Below, one piece after another: positions 7,364 through 15,763 of a stretch of 64,000 bases of DNA. The stretch spans positions 930,001-994,000 of the forward strand of contig NZ_AP018920.1 of NCBI RefSeq assembly GCF_003945385.1, written 5' to 3'. Under the pieces are notes generated by a model that was not told the DNA's origin, did no database searches, and was given only the letters and a program-made list of their open reading frames with translations. The translations under genes and the position numbers were made by a program. Each line of letters opens with the position of its first letter. The stretch's first letter is position 1. The stretch comes from Pseudonocardia autotrophica (lineage in GTDB: Bacteria; Actinomycetota; Actinomycetes; Mycobacteriales; Pseudonocardiaceae).

Positions 7364-8212
7364 GTGGCGACGGACGTGAACGGGCACCTGCACTCCGGCT
7401 GGCACGACGACTCCCCGACCGAGCGCCTTCCGGTGGTGGGAACCCGGGCGAAGCGCAATCGGCTCGCGACGACGGGCATCGTCCTCGTGCTGCTCGCGGC
7501 GGTCTCCACCCCGTTCTCGGCCACGGCGCCGTTCGGCGTTCTGTTCGCGTTCGCCGCCCTGTTCTGCGCCGCGATCGCCGTGTGGCGGAGCCGGGAGGGC
7601 CGGGTCCCGAATCGGGGCCGGGCGATGACCGCGCTCATCGCGGCGCCGGTGCTGCTCGTGCTCGCGGTGGCCATGACCCCGCCGGTCGATCGCGCGGCGA
7701 GCGAGCGGACCGCAGCCGCCACCGCCGAGGCCACCGAGGCGCGGGCGATCGCGGCGGTCGAGCAGGAACGGGCTGAGCAGGAACGGATCGAGCAGGCGCG
7801 CGTCGAACAGGAACGCGTCGAGCGGGAACGGGTCGAGCAGGAGCAGGCCGAACAGGCACGGGTCGCCGAGCAGCAGCGGGTCGAGCAGGAACGCGCCGAG
7901 CAGGCGCGGGTCGCGGAGCGGGAGCGGGTCGAGCAGGAACAGCAGGCGCGGGCCCGGGCCGACCAGCAGGCACCGCTTCGGGCGGCACCCGCCCCGCAGG
8001 CTCCGCCGCAGCGCCCGGCCCCCGCGGCTGCCCCCTCCTGCAACTCCTCGTCGCACTACATCAACTCCGACGGCAACTGCGTGCAGCGGCCGACCCAAGC
8101 CTCGAGTGCGCCGCCGGGGGCGACCGCGAAGTGCAAGAACGGCAGCTACAGCTTCAGCCAGAACCGGTCGGGGACCTGCTCGCGCAACGGGGGCGTCGCG
8201 CAGTGGCTGTGA
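7364..8212 (+). CDS. Membrane protein with Glu/Gln/Arg repeat stalk and C-terminal DUF3761
   Basis: The 282-residue protein has three hydrophobic segments (ATTGIVLVLLAAVSTPFSAT; FGVLFAFAALFCAAIAVW; MTALIAAPVLLVLAVAM). A stalk of about 85 residues follows, built of near-identical pentads such as VEQER and AEQAR, which must be an extended helix or coiled coil. After a Pro/Ala linker there is a Cys-containing end: CNSSSHYINSDGNCV, then CKNGSYSFSQNRSGTCSRNG and GVAQWL, which is the DUF3761 signature. The Cys residues suggest an extracytoplasmic, disulfide-bonded domain. The start (GTG 7364) lacks a clear ribosome site; GTG 7376 is an alternative. Function unknown. Confidence 0.8.
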   Translation: MATDVNGHLHSGWHDDSPTERLPVVGTRAKRNRLATTGIVLVLLAAVSTPFSATAPFGVLFAFAALFCAAIAVWRSREGRVPNRGRAMTALIAAPVLLVLAVAMTPPVDRAASERTAAATAEATEARAIAAVEQERAEQERIEQARVEQERVERERVEQEQAEQARVAEQQRVEQERAEQARVAERERVEQEQQARARADQQAPLRAAPAPQAPPQRPAPAAAPSCNSSSHYINSDGNCVQRPTQASSAPPGATAKCKNGSYSFSQNRSGTCSRNGGVAQWL

Positions 8213-8381
8213 CGGGTGACCGCACGGACCGGGCGACGGCCACCCCGGCGACGGAATCGGCCCGGCCCCGCACCACGGCCCGGTCGATCCAGCACCGAGA
8301 TCGGGCAAGGCCGTCCGGGAACAGTCCGGCCGGAGCGGGCGTTGCAGGTCTGCCCCGTCGCCCGGCCCCGGAGGTCTCCGC

Positions 8382-8999
8382 ATGCCCGCACCCGTCCTGC
8401 CGCCCGTCACCGACCAGGCCGAGCGGCTGATCTCGCTCGGCGCGACCGGAGCGTTCACCCCGGACGCCCTGCGCTCCGAGGCGGCGGCACTGCCGGACCG
8501 GCCCGGACTGCTCGTCGTCGGTGGATTGCGGCCATCGGAGCTGGCGCCGCTGATGCGCCGCGCGGACCGGCCGGGATTCGTGGTCGAGGACATGACCGAC
8601 GTCGACGACTTCGCCCCGGTCGCCGAGGTGCCCGACGCCGCGGTCTGGTTGCTGGCCGACCCGGACCGCGGCGACCTGCTGGCGAACGCCTCACCCGCCG
8701 AGGCCGACGCCCGGTTCACCCAGGACGGGCGGACCCCGATGCTGCTCACCGAAGGTGTCCAGTGGGTGCTGCAGGCGCCCGAGGTGCTGGAACGCAACTC
8801 CTGCTTCATGACGATCGGGTCCAGGGTGCGCAGACCGTCCGGCCGGTTCGACGCCCGCACCCCGGCCGTCTGGATCTCCGGTGGCACCGGACGCGACGGC
8901 CGCGAACGCAAGGACGCGGCGAAGGTCGGCTGGTGCTGGTGGAACAACCGGCACACCTGGCTGGGCTTCGGCTCCGGCAGCGCACGCCTCGCCGGCTGA
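8382..8999 (+). CDS. DUF5701 family protein
   Basis: GGAGGT stands nine bases before the ATG. The 205-residue product has the run of an actinobacterial DUF5701 protein: FTPDALRSEAAALPDRPGLL, GFVVEDMTDVDDFAP, WLLADPDRGDLLANASPAEA and a C-terminal WCWWNNRHTWLGFGS. No membrane segment or catalytic motif is recognised. The family has no assigned role; the Trp-rich end suggests a ligand pocket, which is inference. It stands alone. Confidence 0.75.
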   Translation: MPAPVLPPVTDQAERLISLGATGAFTPDALRSEAAALPDRPGLLVVGGLRPSELAPLMRRADRPGFVVEDMTDVDDFAPVAEVPDAAVWLLADPDRGDLLANASPAEADARFTQDGRTPMLLTEGVQWVLQAPEVLERNSCFMTIGSRVRRPSGRFDARTPAVWISGGTGRDGRERKDAAKVGWCWWNNRHTWLGFGSGSARLAG

Positions 9000-9039
9000 C
9001 CGGGATCCCGGCCCACATCGCCTGCCCGGCCGGTCCGGG

Positions 9040-9990
9040 TCAGGCGGTGCGGGTGAGGGTCGCCGCGACGCCGACCGCGGCGAGCAGCAGCACGATCTCC
9101 ATCCCCGCCCAGGCGAGCACCGGCACCCGGCCGGCGCGCAGCCGTCGCCGGGTGAGGCCGCCGAGCGCGGCCGCACCGGCCAGCAACACGATCTTCACCA
9201 GCACCAGGGCACCGTAGGCACCGCCGACGAGCTCAGCCGGGGAGCCCAGCCGCGCCGTCGCGGCGAGCAGCCCGGAGACCGCCAGCACCCCGACGCTCCA
9301 TCCGGCCAGCCGGGAGAACCGGGGCAGCGCGTCCGCCAGCAGCACCGGGTCGCGGGCGAGCACCAGCACCGCACCGAGCCCGCCGACCCACAGCAGCGCC
9401 GCGGCCACGTGCAGCACCACGCCGGGGACGGCGATCACCGCGTTCGCCGACGCGGCCGCGTGTCCGAACGCCGGAGGTGCGGCCGCCCCGGCGACCGCGA
9501 TGACCAGCACCAGCACCGCCGGACCGGCGCCGTGGCCGGAGCCGGCCGGGAGCCCGGCGGCACAGCCGAGCAGCAGCAGCGTGGCCGTCCCGGCCACGAT
9601 CAGGCCGGTCCCGGCGGCCGGGCCGGTCAGGTAGCCGACGACGTCGGCGGGGCGCACCGTCGCCGGCGACTCCCCGGCCATGATCGAACTCCGGACGACC
9701 GCCTCCACCAGCAGGACCGCGAACCAGGCCGGTACGGCGGCGATCAGCATCCGGCCCGCGCCGGGGACCCGCCCCGGCGCCAGGATCATGGCGAGTGCCG
9801 CCCCGGCGACGAGCAGCGCTGCCAGATCGGCGCCGCCCCGCACGACGGTCGCGGCGAGACCGAGCGGGACCGAGTCGGCTGCGATGCCGCCGCTCGCCCC
9901 GGCCGCGACCACGGCGGCACCCAGTGCGATCGCGCACCAGCCCGTGACGACGGCCGGTCCGGCGTCGTGCCGTGCGGTGTCGCCGGTCAT
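9040..9990 (-). CDS. copD: CopD-family copper resistance membrane protein
   Basis: The product of 316 residues consists almost wholly of about eight to nine hydrophobic helices (for example GWCAIALGAAVVAAGASGG, VLVLVIAVAGAAAPPAFGHA, VVLHVAAALLWVGGLGAVLV). The HVAAALLWVGGLGAV helix and the final LVLVKIVLLAGAAALGGLTR with Lys/Arg end are typical of CopD/YcnJ copper importers. The ATG at 9990 stands 17 bp behind the copC stop, so the two are one leftward operon. CopD proteins are thought to pass copper across the membrane, with CopC as the outer donor. Confidence 0.88.
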   Translation of the reverse strand: MTGDTARHDAGPAVVTGWCAIALGAAVVAAGASGGIAADSVPLGLAATVVRGGADLAALLVAGAALAMILAPGRVPGAGRMLIAAVPAWFAVLLVEAVVRSSIMAGESPATVRPADVVGYLTGPAAGTGLIVAGTATLLLLGCAAGLPAGSGHGAGPAVLVLVIAVAGAAAPPAFGHAAASANAVIAVPGVVLHVAAALLWVGGLGAVLVLARDPVLLADALPRFSRLAGWSVGVLAVSGLLAATARLGSPAELVGGAYGALVLVKIVLLAGAAALGGLTRRRLRAGRVPVLAWAGMEIVLLLAAVGVAATLTRTA

Positions 9991-10007
9991 GGCGTCGCCG
10001 GTCGGGA

Positions 10008-10634
10008 TCAACCCGGACGGCGGCGCAGCGCGAGCGCCACCCCACCCCCGAGCACGACGACGGCGAGCAGCACCCACGGCCAGACCGGGGCGCCGCCCGC
10101 GCCGTCGTCGGCACCCTCGGCGGCCGCCGGTGCCGGTGTCGCGGGCGGGACGGCGGACGGGGCCGGCGCGCTGTTCGCCGCCGCACCGGCCGGTCCGGGC
10201 CGGGTCAGGGTGAAGGGGACCGTGCCGGCGACCGGATGGCCGTCGTCGGACACGACCCGGTACTCGATCGTGTAGGTGCCGGCCACACCCAGCGGCTCGA
10301 GCGGCACGGTCAGGGTGCCGGCGTCCTCGGTGGCGGGGCCCCCGACACGGTCGGCGCCGTCCGGGCCGCGCACGGTGATCTCGGCGGTGCCCGCGGACAC
10401 GTCCTCGGAGAAGGTCAGGGAGATCTCGGACGGTGCCTGCGCTACCTCGGCGTTCTCGGCGGGGGTGCTGGACTCGAGCTCGGTGTGCGCCCACGCGGGC
10501 GCCGCGCCGAGCAGCAGCGCGACCAGGACCACGGGCAGGACGAGGGTGACCCGGCGGATCGGGGAGGGTACGGGTATCACCGGGAAGGAGTCGGCCGTCG
10601 CCGGCGCCCGGTTCCCCGGGGTGGCCCGGGTCAC
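10008..10634 (-). CDS. copC: CopC-domain copper-binding exported protein
   Basis: A signal peptide (VTLVLPVVLVALLLGAAPAWA) is followed by HTELESSTPAENAEV, which places a His at the mature N-terminus as in Cu(II)-binding CopC. The single beta-barrel domain contains PSEISLTFSEDV, LGVAGTYTIEYRVVSDDGHP and VAGTVPFTL, all family hallmarks. A Pro/Ala-rich linker leads to one C-terminal membrane helix (VWPWVLLAVVVLGGGVALAL) with RRRPG anchor, so the protein is membrane-tethered. The GTG at 10634 gives 208 residues; a GTG at 10580 is an alternative start. The gene precedes copD in one operon. Confidence 0.92.
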   Translation of the reverse strand: MTRATPGNRAPATADSFPVIPVPSPIRRVTLVLPVVLVALLLGAAPAWAHTELESSTPAENAEVAQAPSEISLTFSEDVSAGTAEITVRGPDGADRVGGPATEDAGTLTVPLEPLGVAGTYTIEYRVVSDDGHPVAGTVPFTLTRPGPAGAAANSAPAPSAVPPATPAPAAAEGADDGAGGAPVWPWVLLAVVVLGGGVALALRRRPG

Positions 10635-10653
10635 CCGTCCGGCGCAGCCCGGG

Positions 10654-12249
10654 TCAGCGCCACGACGGCAGCCACAGCTGCGCCTGCCAGTGCTCCGGGG
10701 TGATCGGATCGCCCACCAGGATCGGCCACAGCCACACGAAGTTGACCAGGATCAGCGCCACCCAGGCCGAGACCGCCAGCAGGCCGGTCCGGCGTCGTCG
10801 TTCGGACTGCCCCGCGTACCCGAGCAGCTGGCCCATCGCGAGCGTGGCCGCCAGCACCAGGAACGGCGCCACCGGCATCATGTAGAAGAAGTACATCTGC
10901 CGGTCGAGGTTCATGAACCACGGCAGGAATCCGGCGCCGTAGCCGACCAGCACGGCCGTCCAGCGCCAGTCCACCCGGGTGACCGCCCGCCACAGGCCCC
11001 ACAGCAGGACCGGGATCGACGCCCACCACAGCGTCGGCGTGCCGATCAGCATCACCGCCGAGACGCACTCGGAGGCACCGCAGCCGGTGGCCTCGTCGGA
11101 GTAGCGGTAGAGCATCGGCCGCAGGCCCATCGGCCACGTCCACGGCTTGGACTCCCAGGGATGCTGCCCGGCGCTGCCGGTGGTCAGGTTCGCGTGGAAC
11201 GCCAGCGCCTGACCGTGGTAGTACCAGAGCGACCGCAGCGCGTCCGGCACCCAGGCGAACGGCCCGCCGACGCCGATCTCGCGGCCCACCTGGTGCCGGT
11301 CGATCCCGGTCTCGCTGCCGAACCACGCCCACCAGGACGCGACGTAGGTGACGATCGGGACCAGCGCCAGCGCCCACAGGGCGGGGGCGAGGTCGCGCAG
11401 CACGGTGCCCGCCCACGGCCGGGCGACGCCGGCACGGCGGCGCAGCGACACGTCCCACAGCACGCAGAGCACGCCGAACGCGGCGACGTAGTAGGAGCCG
11501 CTCCACTTCACGCCGCAGGCCAGCCCGAGACAGACACCGGCGGCGAGCCGCCACCAGCGCACCCCCCAGCGTGGCCCGAACGGCGTATCCCCGACCCGGC
11601 CCTGCGCCACCACCCGGGCCATCCGGGCCCGTACGTCGTCCCGGTCGCAGAGCAGCGCGGTGAACCCGGCCACCACGAACAGTGCGGCGAACACGTCCAG
11701 CATGCCCATCCGGGACTGCACGTGGGACAGGCCGTCCACGATCAGCAGCAGCCCGGCCAGCCCGCCGAGCGCCGAGGACCGGGTGAGCCGCCGCCCGGCC
11801 CGCACGACGAGCAGCACGGTGAGTACCCCGGCCAGCGCGGCGGCCACCCGCCAGCCGACGCCGTCGTAGCCGAACACCATCTGGCCCAGCGCGATGAGGT
11901 GCTTACCCAGCGGTGGATGGACGATCTTCTCGTAGCCGGGGTTGTTCTCCACCCCGCCGTTGCGGACCATCTCCCAGGCCTGCGGCACGTAGTGCTTCTC
12001 GTCGAACACCGGGGTGCCCCGGTCGGTGGGCTGGCCCAGCTCGTAGAAGCGCAGCAGCGCGGCCAGCAGCACCACCCCGGCGGTGATCAGCCAGCCGCGC
12101 AGCCGGTCGGTGGCCGGCGGCGCGCCGAGCCGCGCGGCCGGACCGGGATCGGCACGGCGCAGCGGTGGGGGAGTGCCGCGGGGCGTCAGCCCCGGTTCGG
12201 GGGCCGCTCCCGCGACCCGGCTCCCGGGGTCGGCGGTCGAGGTGGCCAC
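10654..12249 (-). CDS. pmt: Protein O-mannosyltransferase (dolichyl/polyprenyl-phosphate-mannose donor)
   Basis: A GT39 family enzyme of 531 residues with many membrane helices. The first outer loop has the catalytic TPVFDEKHYVPQAWEM (Asp-Glu) and IVHPPLGKHLIALGQ. Later marks are HVQSRMGMLDVFAALFVVAG, GVKWSGSYYVAAFGVL and MPVAPFLVLAATLAMGQ. It transfers mannose from polyprenyl phosphate to Ser/Thr of proteins during Sec export. The GTG at 12249 is chosen because frame use upstream is that of rsmI's other strand. It is divergent from rsmI with only 24 bp between start codons, as in the mycobacterial pmt-rsmI locus. Confidence 0.93.
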   Translation of the reverse strand: MATSTADPGSRVAGAAPEPGLTPRGTPPPLRRADPGPAARLGAPPATDRLRGWLITAGVVLLAALLRFYELGQPTDRGTPVFDEKHYVPQAWEMVRNGGVENNPGYEKIVHPPLGKHLIALGQMVFGYDGVGWRVAAALAGVLTVLLVVRAGRRLTRSSALGGLAGLLLIVDGLSHVQSRMGMLDVFAALFVVAGFTALLCDRDDVRARMARVVAQGRVGDTPFGPRWGVRWWRLAAGVCLGLACGVKWSGSYYVAAFGVLCVLWDVSLRRRAGVARPWAGTVLRDLAPALWALALVPIVTYVASWWAWFGSETGIDRHQVGREIGVGGPFAWVPDALRSLWYYHGQALAFHANLTTGSAGQHPWESKPWTWPMGLRPMLYRYSDEATGCGASECVSAVMLIGTPTLWWASIPVLLWGLWRAVTRVDWRWTAVLVGYGAGFLPWFMNLDRQMYFFYMMPVAPFLVLAATLAMGQLLGYAGQSERRRRTGLLAVSAWVALILVNFVWLWPILVGDPITPEHWQAQLWLPSWR

Positions 12250-12273
12250 AGGGCCCGATCGTAGGGTGGTGCG

Positions 12274-13131
12274 ATGTCCGCATCGACCGCTGCTCCCGGT
12301 GTCCTGGTCCTGGCCGCCACACCGCTGGGTGACCCGCGGGACGCGTCGGTCCGGCTGCGGGAGCTGATCGGCACCGCGGACGTGATCGCGGCCGAGGACA
12401 CCCGCCGGTTCCGCACGCTCGCCGCGGCGCTCGGCGTCACCTACACGGGTAAGATCGTCAGCCACTACGACGCGGTGGAGAGCGAGCGGGCACCCGGCCT
12501 GCTGGCGGCCGTCCGGGACGGGGCGACCGTGCTGGTCGTGTCCGACGCCGGAATGCCCGCCGTGTCCGATCCCGGCTACCGGCTGGTCGCCGCGGCCGCC
12601 GCCGAGGACCTCCCGGTGACGTGCCTGCCCGGCCCGTCCGCGGTGACGACGGCGCTGGTCCTGTCCGGGCTGCCCGCCGAGCGGTTCTGCTTCGAGGGCT
12701 TCCCGCCGCGGCGGCCGGGGGAGCGGCGCCGCTGGCTGGAGACGCTGCGCGACGAACGCCGGGCCGTGGTCTTCTTCGAGTCGCCGCGGCGCACGGCAGA
12801 CTTGTTGCGCGCGGCCGTCGAGGTGCTGGGGCCGGATCGACGGGCCGCGGTGTGCCGGGAGCTGACCAAGACCTACGAGCAGGTCCGGCGCGGCACCCTC
12901 GCGGAGCTGGCCGAGTGGGCGGCGAGCGGGGACGTGCTCGGCGAGGTGACGATGGTGCTGGCCGGCGCCGAAGCCGGGCAGGCGCCGCCGGTGGCGTCGC
13001 TGGTCGACGCCGTCCGGGAGCGGGTCGACGACGGTGAGCGGCTGAAGGACGCCGTCGCCGCCGTCGCCGAGGCGGCCGGGGTGCCGAAGCGGGACCTCTA
13101 CAACGCGACCCTCGCGGCCCGCGACAGCTGA
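12274..13131 (+). CDS. rsmI: 16S rRNA (cytidine1402-2'-O)-methyltransferase RsmI
   Basis: A tetrapyrrole-methylase-fold enzyme of 285 residues. It starts VLVLAATPLGDPRDASVRLR (family GTPxGN-like loop), then has the RsmI signature DVIAAEDTRRFRTL, VSDAGMPAVSDPGYRLV, LPGPSAVTTALVLSGLP and CFEGFPPRR. It uses AdoMet to methylate C1402 at the ribosomal P site. The gene is divergent from pmt and opens the conserved housekeeping series that continues with metG, tatD, rpf and rsmA. Promoter space upstream is only 24 bp, so its promoter must lie inside the pmt 5' region. Confidence 0.95.
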   Translation: MSASTAAPGVLVLAATPLGDPRDASVRLRELIGTADVIAAEDTRRFRTLAAALGVTYTGKIVSHYDAVESERAPGLLAAVRDGATVLVVSDAGMPAVSDPGYRLVAAAAAEDLPVTCLPGPSAVTTALVLSGLPAERFCFEGFPPRRPGERRRWLETLRDERRAVVFFESPRRTADLLRAAVEVLGPDRRAAVCRELTKTYEQVRRGTLAELAEWAASGDVLGEVTMVLAGAEAGQAPPVASLVDAVRERVDDGERLKDAVAAVAEAAGVPKRDLYNATLAARDS

Positions 13132-13157
13132 CCGGCGCGACGCGACCGGCCCGACCC

Positions 13158-13218
13158 GACCGGCGCGGCCCGACCCGTGCGGCCTGAACGGCGCGGATCG
13201 GACCGGCGCGGCCCGACC
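13158..13218. repeat. Two copies of an 18-bp GC repeat between convergent genes
   Basis: GACCGGCGCGGCCCGACC occurs at 13158-13175 and 13201-13218 within the 100-bp gap between rsmI and the antiporter gene. The gap is built of related CCGGCGCGGCCCG-like words and can fold into several hairpins, so it may serve as a two-way terminator. Confidence 0.5.
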
Positions 13219-13231
13219 GGGCCGGGCCGGA

Positions 13232-14407
13232 TCAGACCGGGGTGGCGGGGCGGGTCGGGAACAGCCGCACCAGCGGCTCGACGTAGCGGGCCAGGATCGG
13301 CCCCACCATCGCCATGATCAGCACGTACCCGGTGGCCAGCGAGGACAGCTCGTCGGGCACCGCGGCGTACCCGACGGCCAAGCCGGCGATGACGATGGAG
13401 AACTCGCCCCGGGCGACCAGCGCCGCCCCGGCGCGGGCGCGGCCCATCCGCCCGATCCGGGCCCGGCGGGCCGCCCACCAACCGGTCGCGAACTTGGTGA
13501 CGGTGGTCGACACGACCAGCACGAGCGCCCAGCCGAGCACCGGGGGGATCGTCGCCGGGTCGGTGGACAGCCCGAACACGACGAAGAACACGGCCGCGAA
13601 GAGGTCCCGCAGCGGTTCCAGGAGCCGGGTGGCGTTCTCCGCGGTGGAGCCGGAGATCGCGATCCCGAGCAGGAACGCACCGACCGCCGCCGAGACCTGC
13701 ATCGCCTGCGCGAACCCGGCGACCAGCAGTGCGGCGCCGAGCACCTTGAGCAGGAAGACCTCCTGGTCGTCGGAGTCGACGACGGCGGAGACGTAGCGCC
13801 CGTAGCGCAGCGCGACGACCAGCACCACCGAGATCACCGCGACCGAGATCCCGACCGCGCCGATCCCGCCCCACAGCGTCACCCCGAGCAGCAGCGCGGT
13901 GAGGATCGGCAGGTAGAGGGCCATCACCAGGTCCTCGAACACCAGCACCGACAACACCACCGGGGTCTCCCGGTTACCCAGCCGCCCGAGATCGGACAGC
14001 ACCTTGGCGACGATCCCGGACGACGAGATGTAGGTGACGCCGCCGAGCACCATCGCCCCGACCGGGCCCCAGCCGAGGATCAGCGCGACCGCCACGCCCG
14101 GCGCCGCGTTGAGCACGATGTCGACGATCCCGGCCAGCCAGGACCGGCGGAGCCCGGTGACCAGCTCGGCCGCCGAGTACTCCAGCCCGAGCAGCAACAA
14201 CAGCAGGACGACGCCGACCTCACCGGCCAGCGAGGTGAAGTCACCGATGTCGCCGAGCGGCACGATTCCGCCGACGCCGAACGCGAGCCCGCCGACGAGG
14301 TACAGCGGGATGGGGGACAGTCCGATCCGGTGGGCGAGCCTGCCCAACAGGCCGAGGCCGAAGAAGACGGCGCCGAGTTCGAGCAGTTCGAGCGCGGTGT
14401 GGTCCAA
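13232..14407 (-). CDS. CPA2-family cation:proton antiporter (KhtU-like)
   Basis: The 391-residue protein has about 12 hydrophobic helices and the CPA2/KefB pattern: LELGAVFFGLGLLGRLAHR at the N-terminus, LLLLLLGLEYSAAELVTGL in helix 3 and ITYISSSG-type sequence (GVTYISSSGIVAKVLSDLGR) in the unwound helix, then VLVFEDLVMALYLPIL and VSAAVGAFLLGIAISGS. There is no cytoplasmic TrkA-N domain. The regulator gene directly upstream (6 bp apart) supplies a TrkA-C type domain, as in the KhtTU K+ efflux system. The likely role is K+/H+ or Na+/H+ exchange. Confidence 0.9.
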   Translation of the reverse strand: MDHTALELLELGAVFFGLGLLGRLAHRIGLSPIPLYLVGGLAFGVGGIVPLGDIGDFTSLAGEVGVVLLLLLLGLEYSAAELVTGLRRSWLAGIVDIVLNAAPGVAVALILGWGPVGAMVLGGVTYISSSGIVAKVLSDLGRLGNRETPVVLSVLVFEDLVMALYLPILTALLLGVTLWGGIGAVGISVAVISVVLVVALRYGRYVSAVVDSDDQEVFLLKVLGAALLVAGFAQAMQVSAAVGAFLLGIAISGSTAENATRLLEPLRDLFAAVFFVVFGLSTDPATIPPVLGWALVLVVSTTVTKFATGWWAARRARIGRMGRARAGAALVARGEFSIVIAGLAVGYAAVPDELSSLATGYVLIMAMVGPILARYVEPLVRLFPTRPATPV

Positions 14408-14413
14408 GGCGGC

Positions 14414-14896
14414 TCAGCCGCGGGCCAGTACGTCGGCGGCCTGCTCGAGCTTGTCCGCCTCCCCGACGGCGATCACGATGTCCCCGGCGACGAGCACGAA
14501 GTCCGGGGTGGGCGACGGACACACCTGTCCGGCCCGCATCACGGCCACCACCGACACCTGGGTGCGGGTGCGCAGCGCGGTGTCGCCGAGCGGCCGGCCG
14601 TCGTACGGGCTGTTCGTCCTGATCGGCAGTTTGCGGGTGGTGATGCCGGGCAGGTCGCGGTGCTCGTCGTTGAGCTGGTTCACCAGCTGCGGGGCGCCCA
14701 GCAGGTTCGCCAGTGCACCCGCCTCCTCGGTGCTGAGCGGGATCTCGGCGAGGCACGCGTCCGGATCGTCGGCCCGGGAGAGGATCAGTTCGATCCTGCC
14801 GTCGCGGTGCGCGATGACCCCGACCCGGCGCCCGCTGCGCAGCTCGATCTCCTTGCGCACCCCGATCCCGGGCAGCGGTGTCACGTCCACGTTCAC
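14414..14896 (-). CDS. Antiporter regulatory subunit with TrkA-C domain (KhtT-like)
   Basis: From the GTG at 14896 the product has 160 residues, the usual KhtT length. It opens VNVDVTPLPGIGVRKEIELR as KhtT proteins do; the C-terminal half (ALRTRTQVSVVAVMRAGQVC … PDFVLVAGDIVIAVGEADKL) is a TrkA-C/RCK-C domain that binds small nucleotides in relatives. It precedes the antiporter gene by 6 bp in one leftward operon and should gate it. No strong ribosome site is visible; a GTG six bases downstream is an alternative. Confidence 0.87.
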   Translation of the reverse strand: MNVDVTPLPGIGVRKEIELRSGRRVGVIAHRDGRIELILSRADDPDACLAEIPLSTEEAGALANLLGAPQLVNQLNDEHRDLPGITTRKLPIRTNSPYDGRPLGDTALRTRTQVSVVAVMRAGQVCPSPTPDFVLVAGDIVIAVGEADKLEQAADVLARG

Positions 14897-15085
14897 GGTG
14901 CAACGGTACGCCGCGGCCCTGGTCCGGCGAAGGTCCGGCCGCTGCGCACCGGGGTAAGCGCGGATCAGGGCGGTGCTCCACCCGTCCTCGGGCTCGAGAC
15001 GCTCGGCGTCGGGCTGCGGACCACCGCCGGCGCCCTGCACCTGAGCGGGGACGGCGGCTCCGCGCAGGCGTGAGCCCGGGCCGGG

Positions 15086-15661
15086 TCAGCGGGTCGCCAG
15101 GCAGGACTCGTAGAGCCGGATCCCGTGCTCGAGGGCCTGGCTGCGGGTCACCGGGCTCTCCGGGTCCTGCCAGGCCAGGATGACCTCGGTGAGCCCGCCG
15201 AGGCAGAAGTGCCCGGCCACCCGCAGGTCGTCGGGTTCGATCCGGCTCTCGGCGTTGCCGCTCACCATCAGCTCCGCGAAGCCCCGGTTGGCGCTGCGCC
15301 GCCGGGCGACCAGCGGCGGGCAGCCGATCGCGTCGACCAGGGCGATCACCCGTCGCGGGTCGGTGGCGATGTTGTCGAAGAACGCTTCGAGCGCCGCCCG
15401 CACCCGCGCCATCACGTTCGGTTCGGCCTGCTCGACCGCGCTGAGCGTGGCGGCCGCGCGCTCGTCGACGACCTGGTCGAACACCGCGCACGCCAGGTCG
15501 ACACCGGAGCCGAACTCGTCGGTGCACCCGCCCGCCAGACCGGCCCGCTCGGCGGCGGACGCCAGGTCCACGGCCACCCAGCCGCCGTCCGCCCACTGCT
15601 GCAGAGCCGCGTCCAGCAGGGCGTCGCGGTCCCGCTCGGCAGCATCCATGACGTCCATCAT
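15086..15661 (-). CDS. TetR/AcrR-family transcriptional regulator
   Basis: The 191-residue product begins with tandem Met codons (15661/15658). Residues 8-55 form a TetR-type N-terminal three-helix unit ([40 protein letters not shown]). The recognition helix is diverged. The rest is an all-helical ligand domain ([40 protein letters not shown]). It is divergent from metG (102 bp apart). What it controls cannot be read from sequence; the shared upstream region makes itself the first candidate. Confidence 0.85.
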   Translation of the reverse strand: MMDVMDAAERDRDALLDAALQQWADGGWVAVDLASAAERAGLAGGCTDEFGSGVDLACAVFDQVVDERAAATLSAVEQAEPNVMARVRAALEAFFDNIATDPRRVIALVDAIGCPPLVARRRSANRGFAELMVSGNAESRIEPDDLRVAGHFCLGGLTEVILAWQDPESPVTRSQALEHGIRLYESCLATR

Positions 15662-15763
15662 GGCACCGGCCGGATGCGGCGGCCGGTGGATCACCCGGCC
15701 CGGGGATGCGGTGCGGACGTGCCGCCCGGCAACCCGGTGGTCACGGTGAATAGGCTGGGGAGC

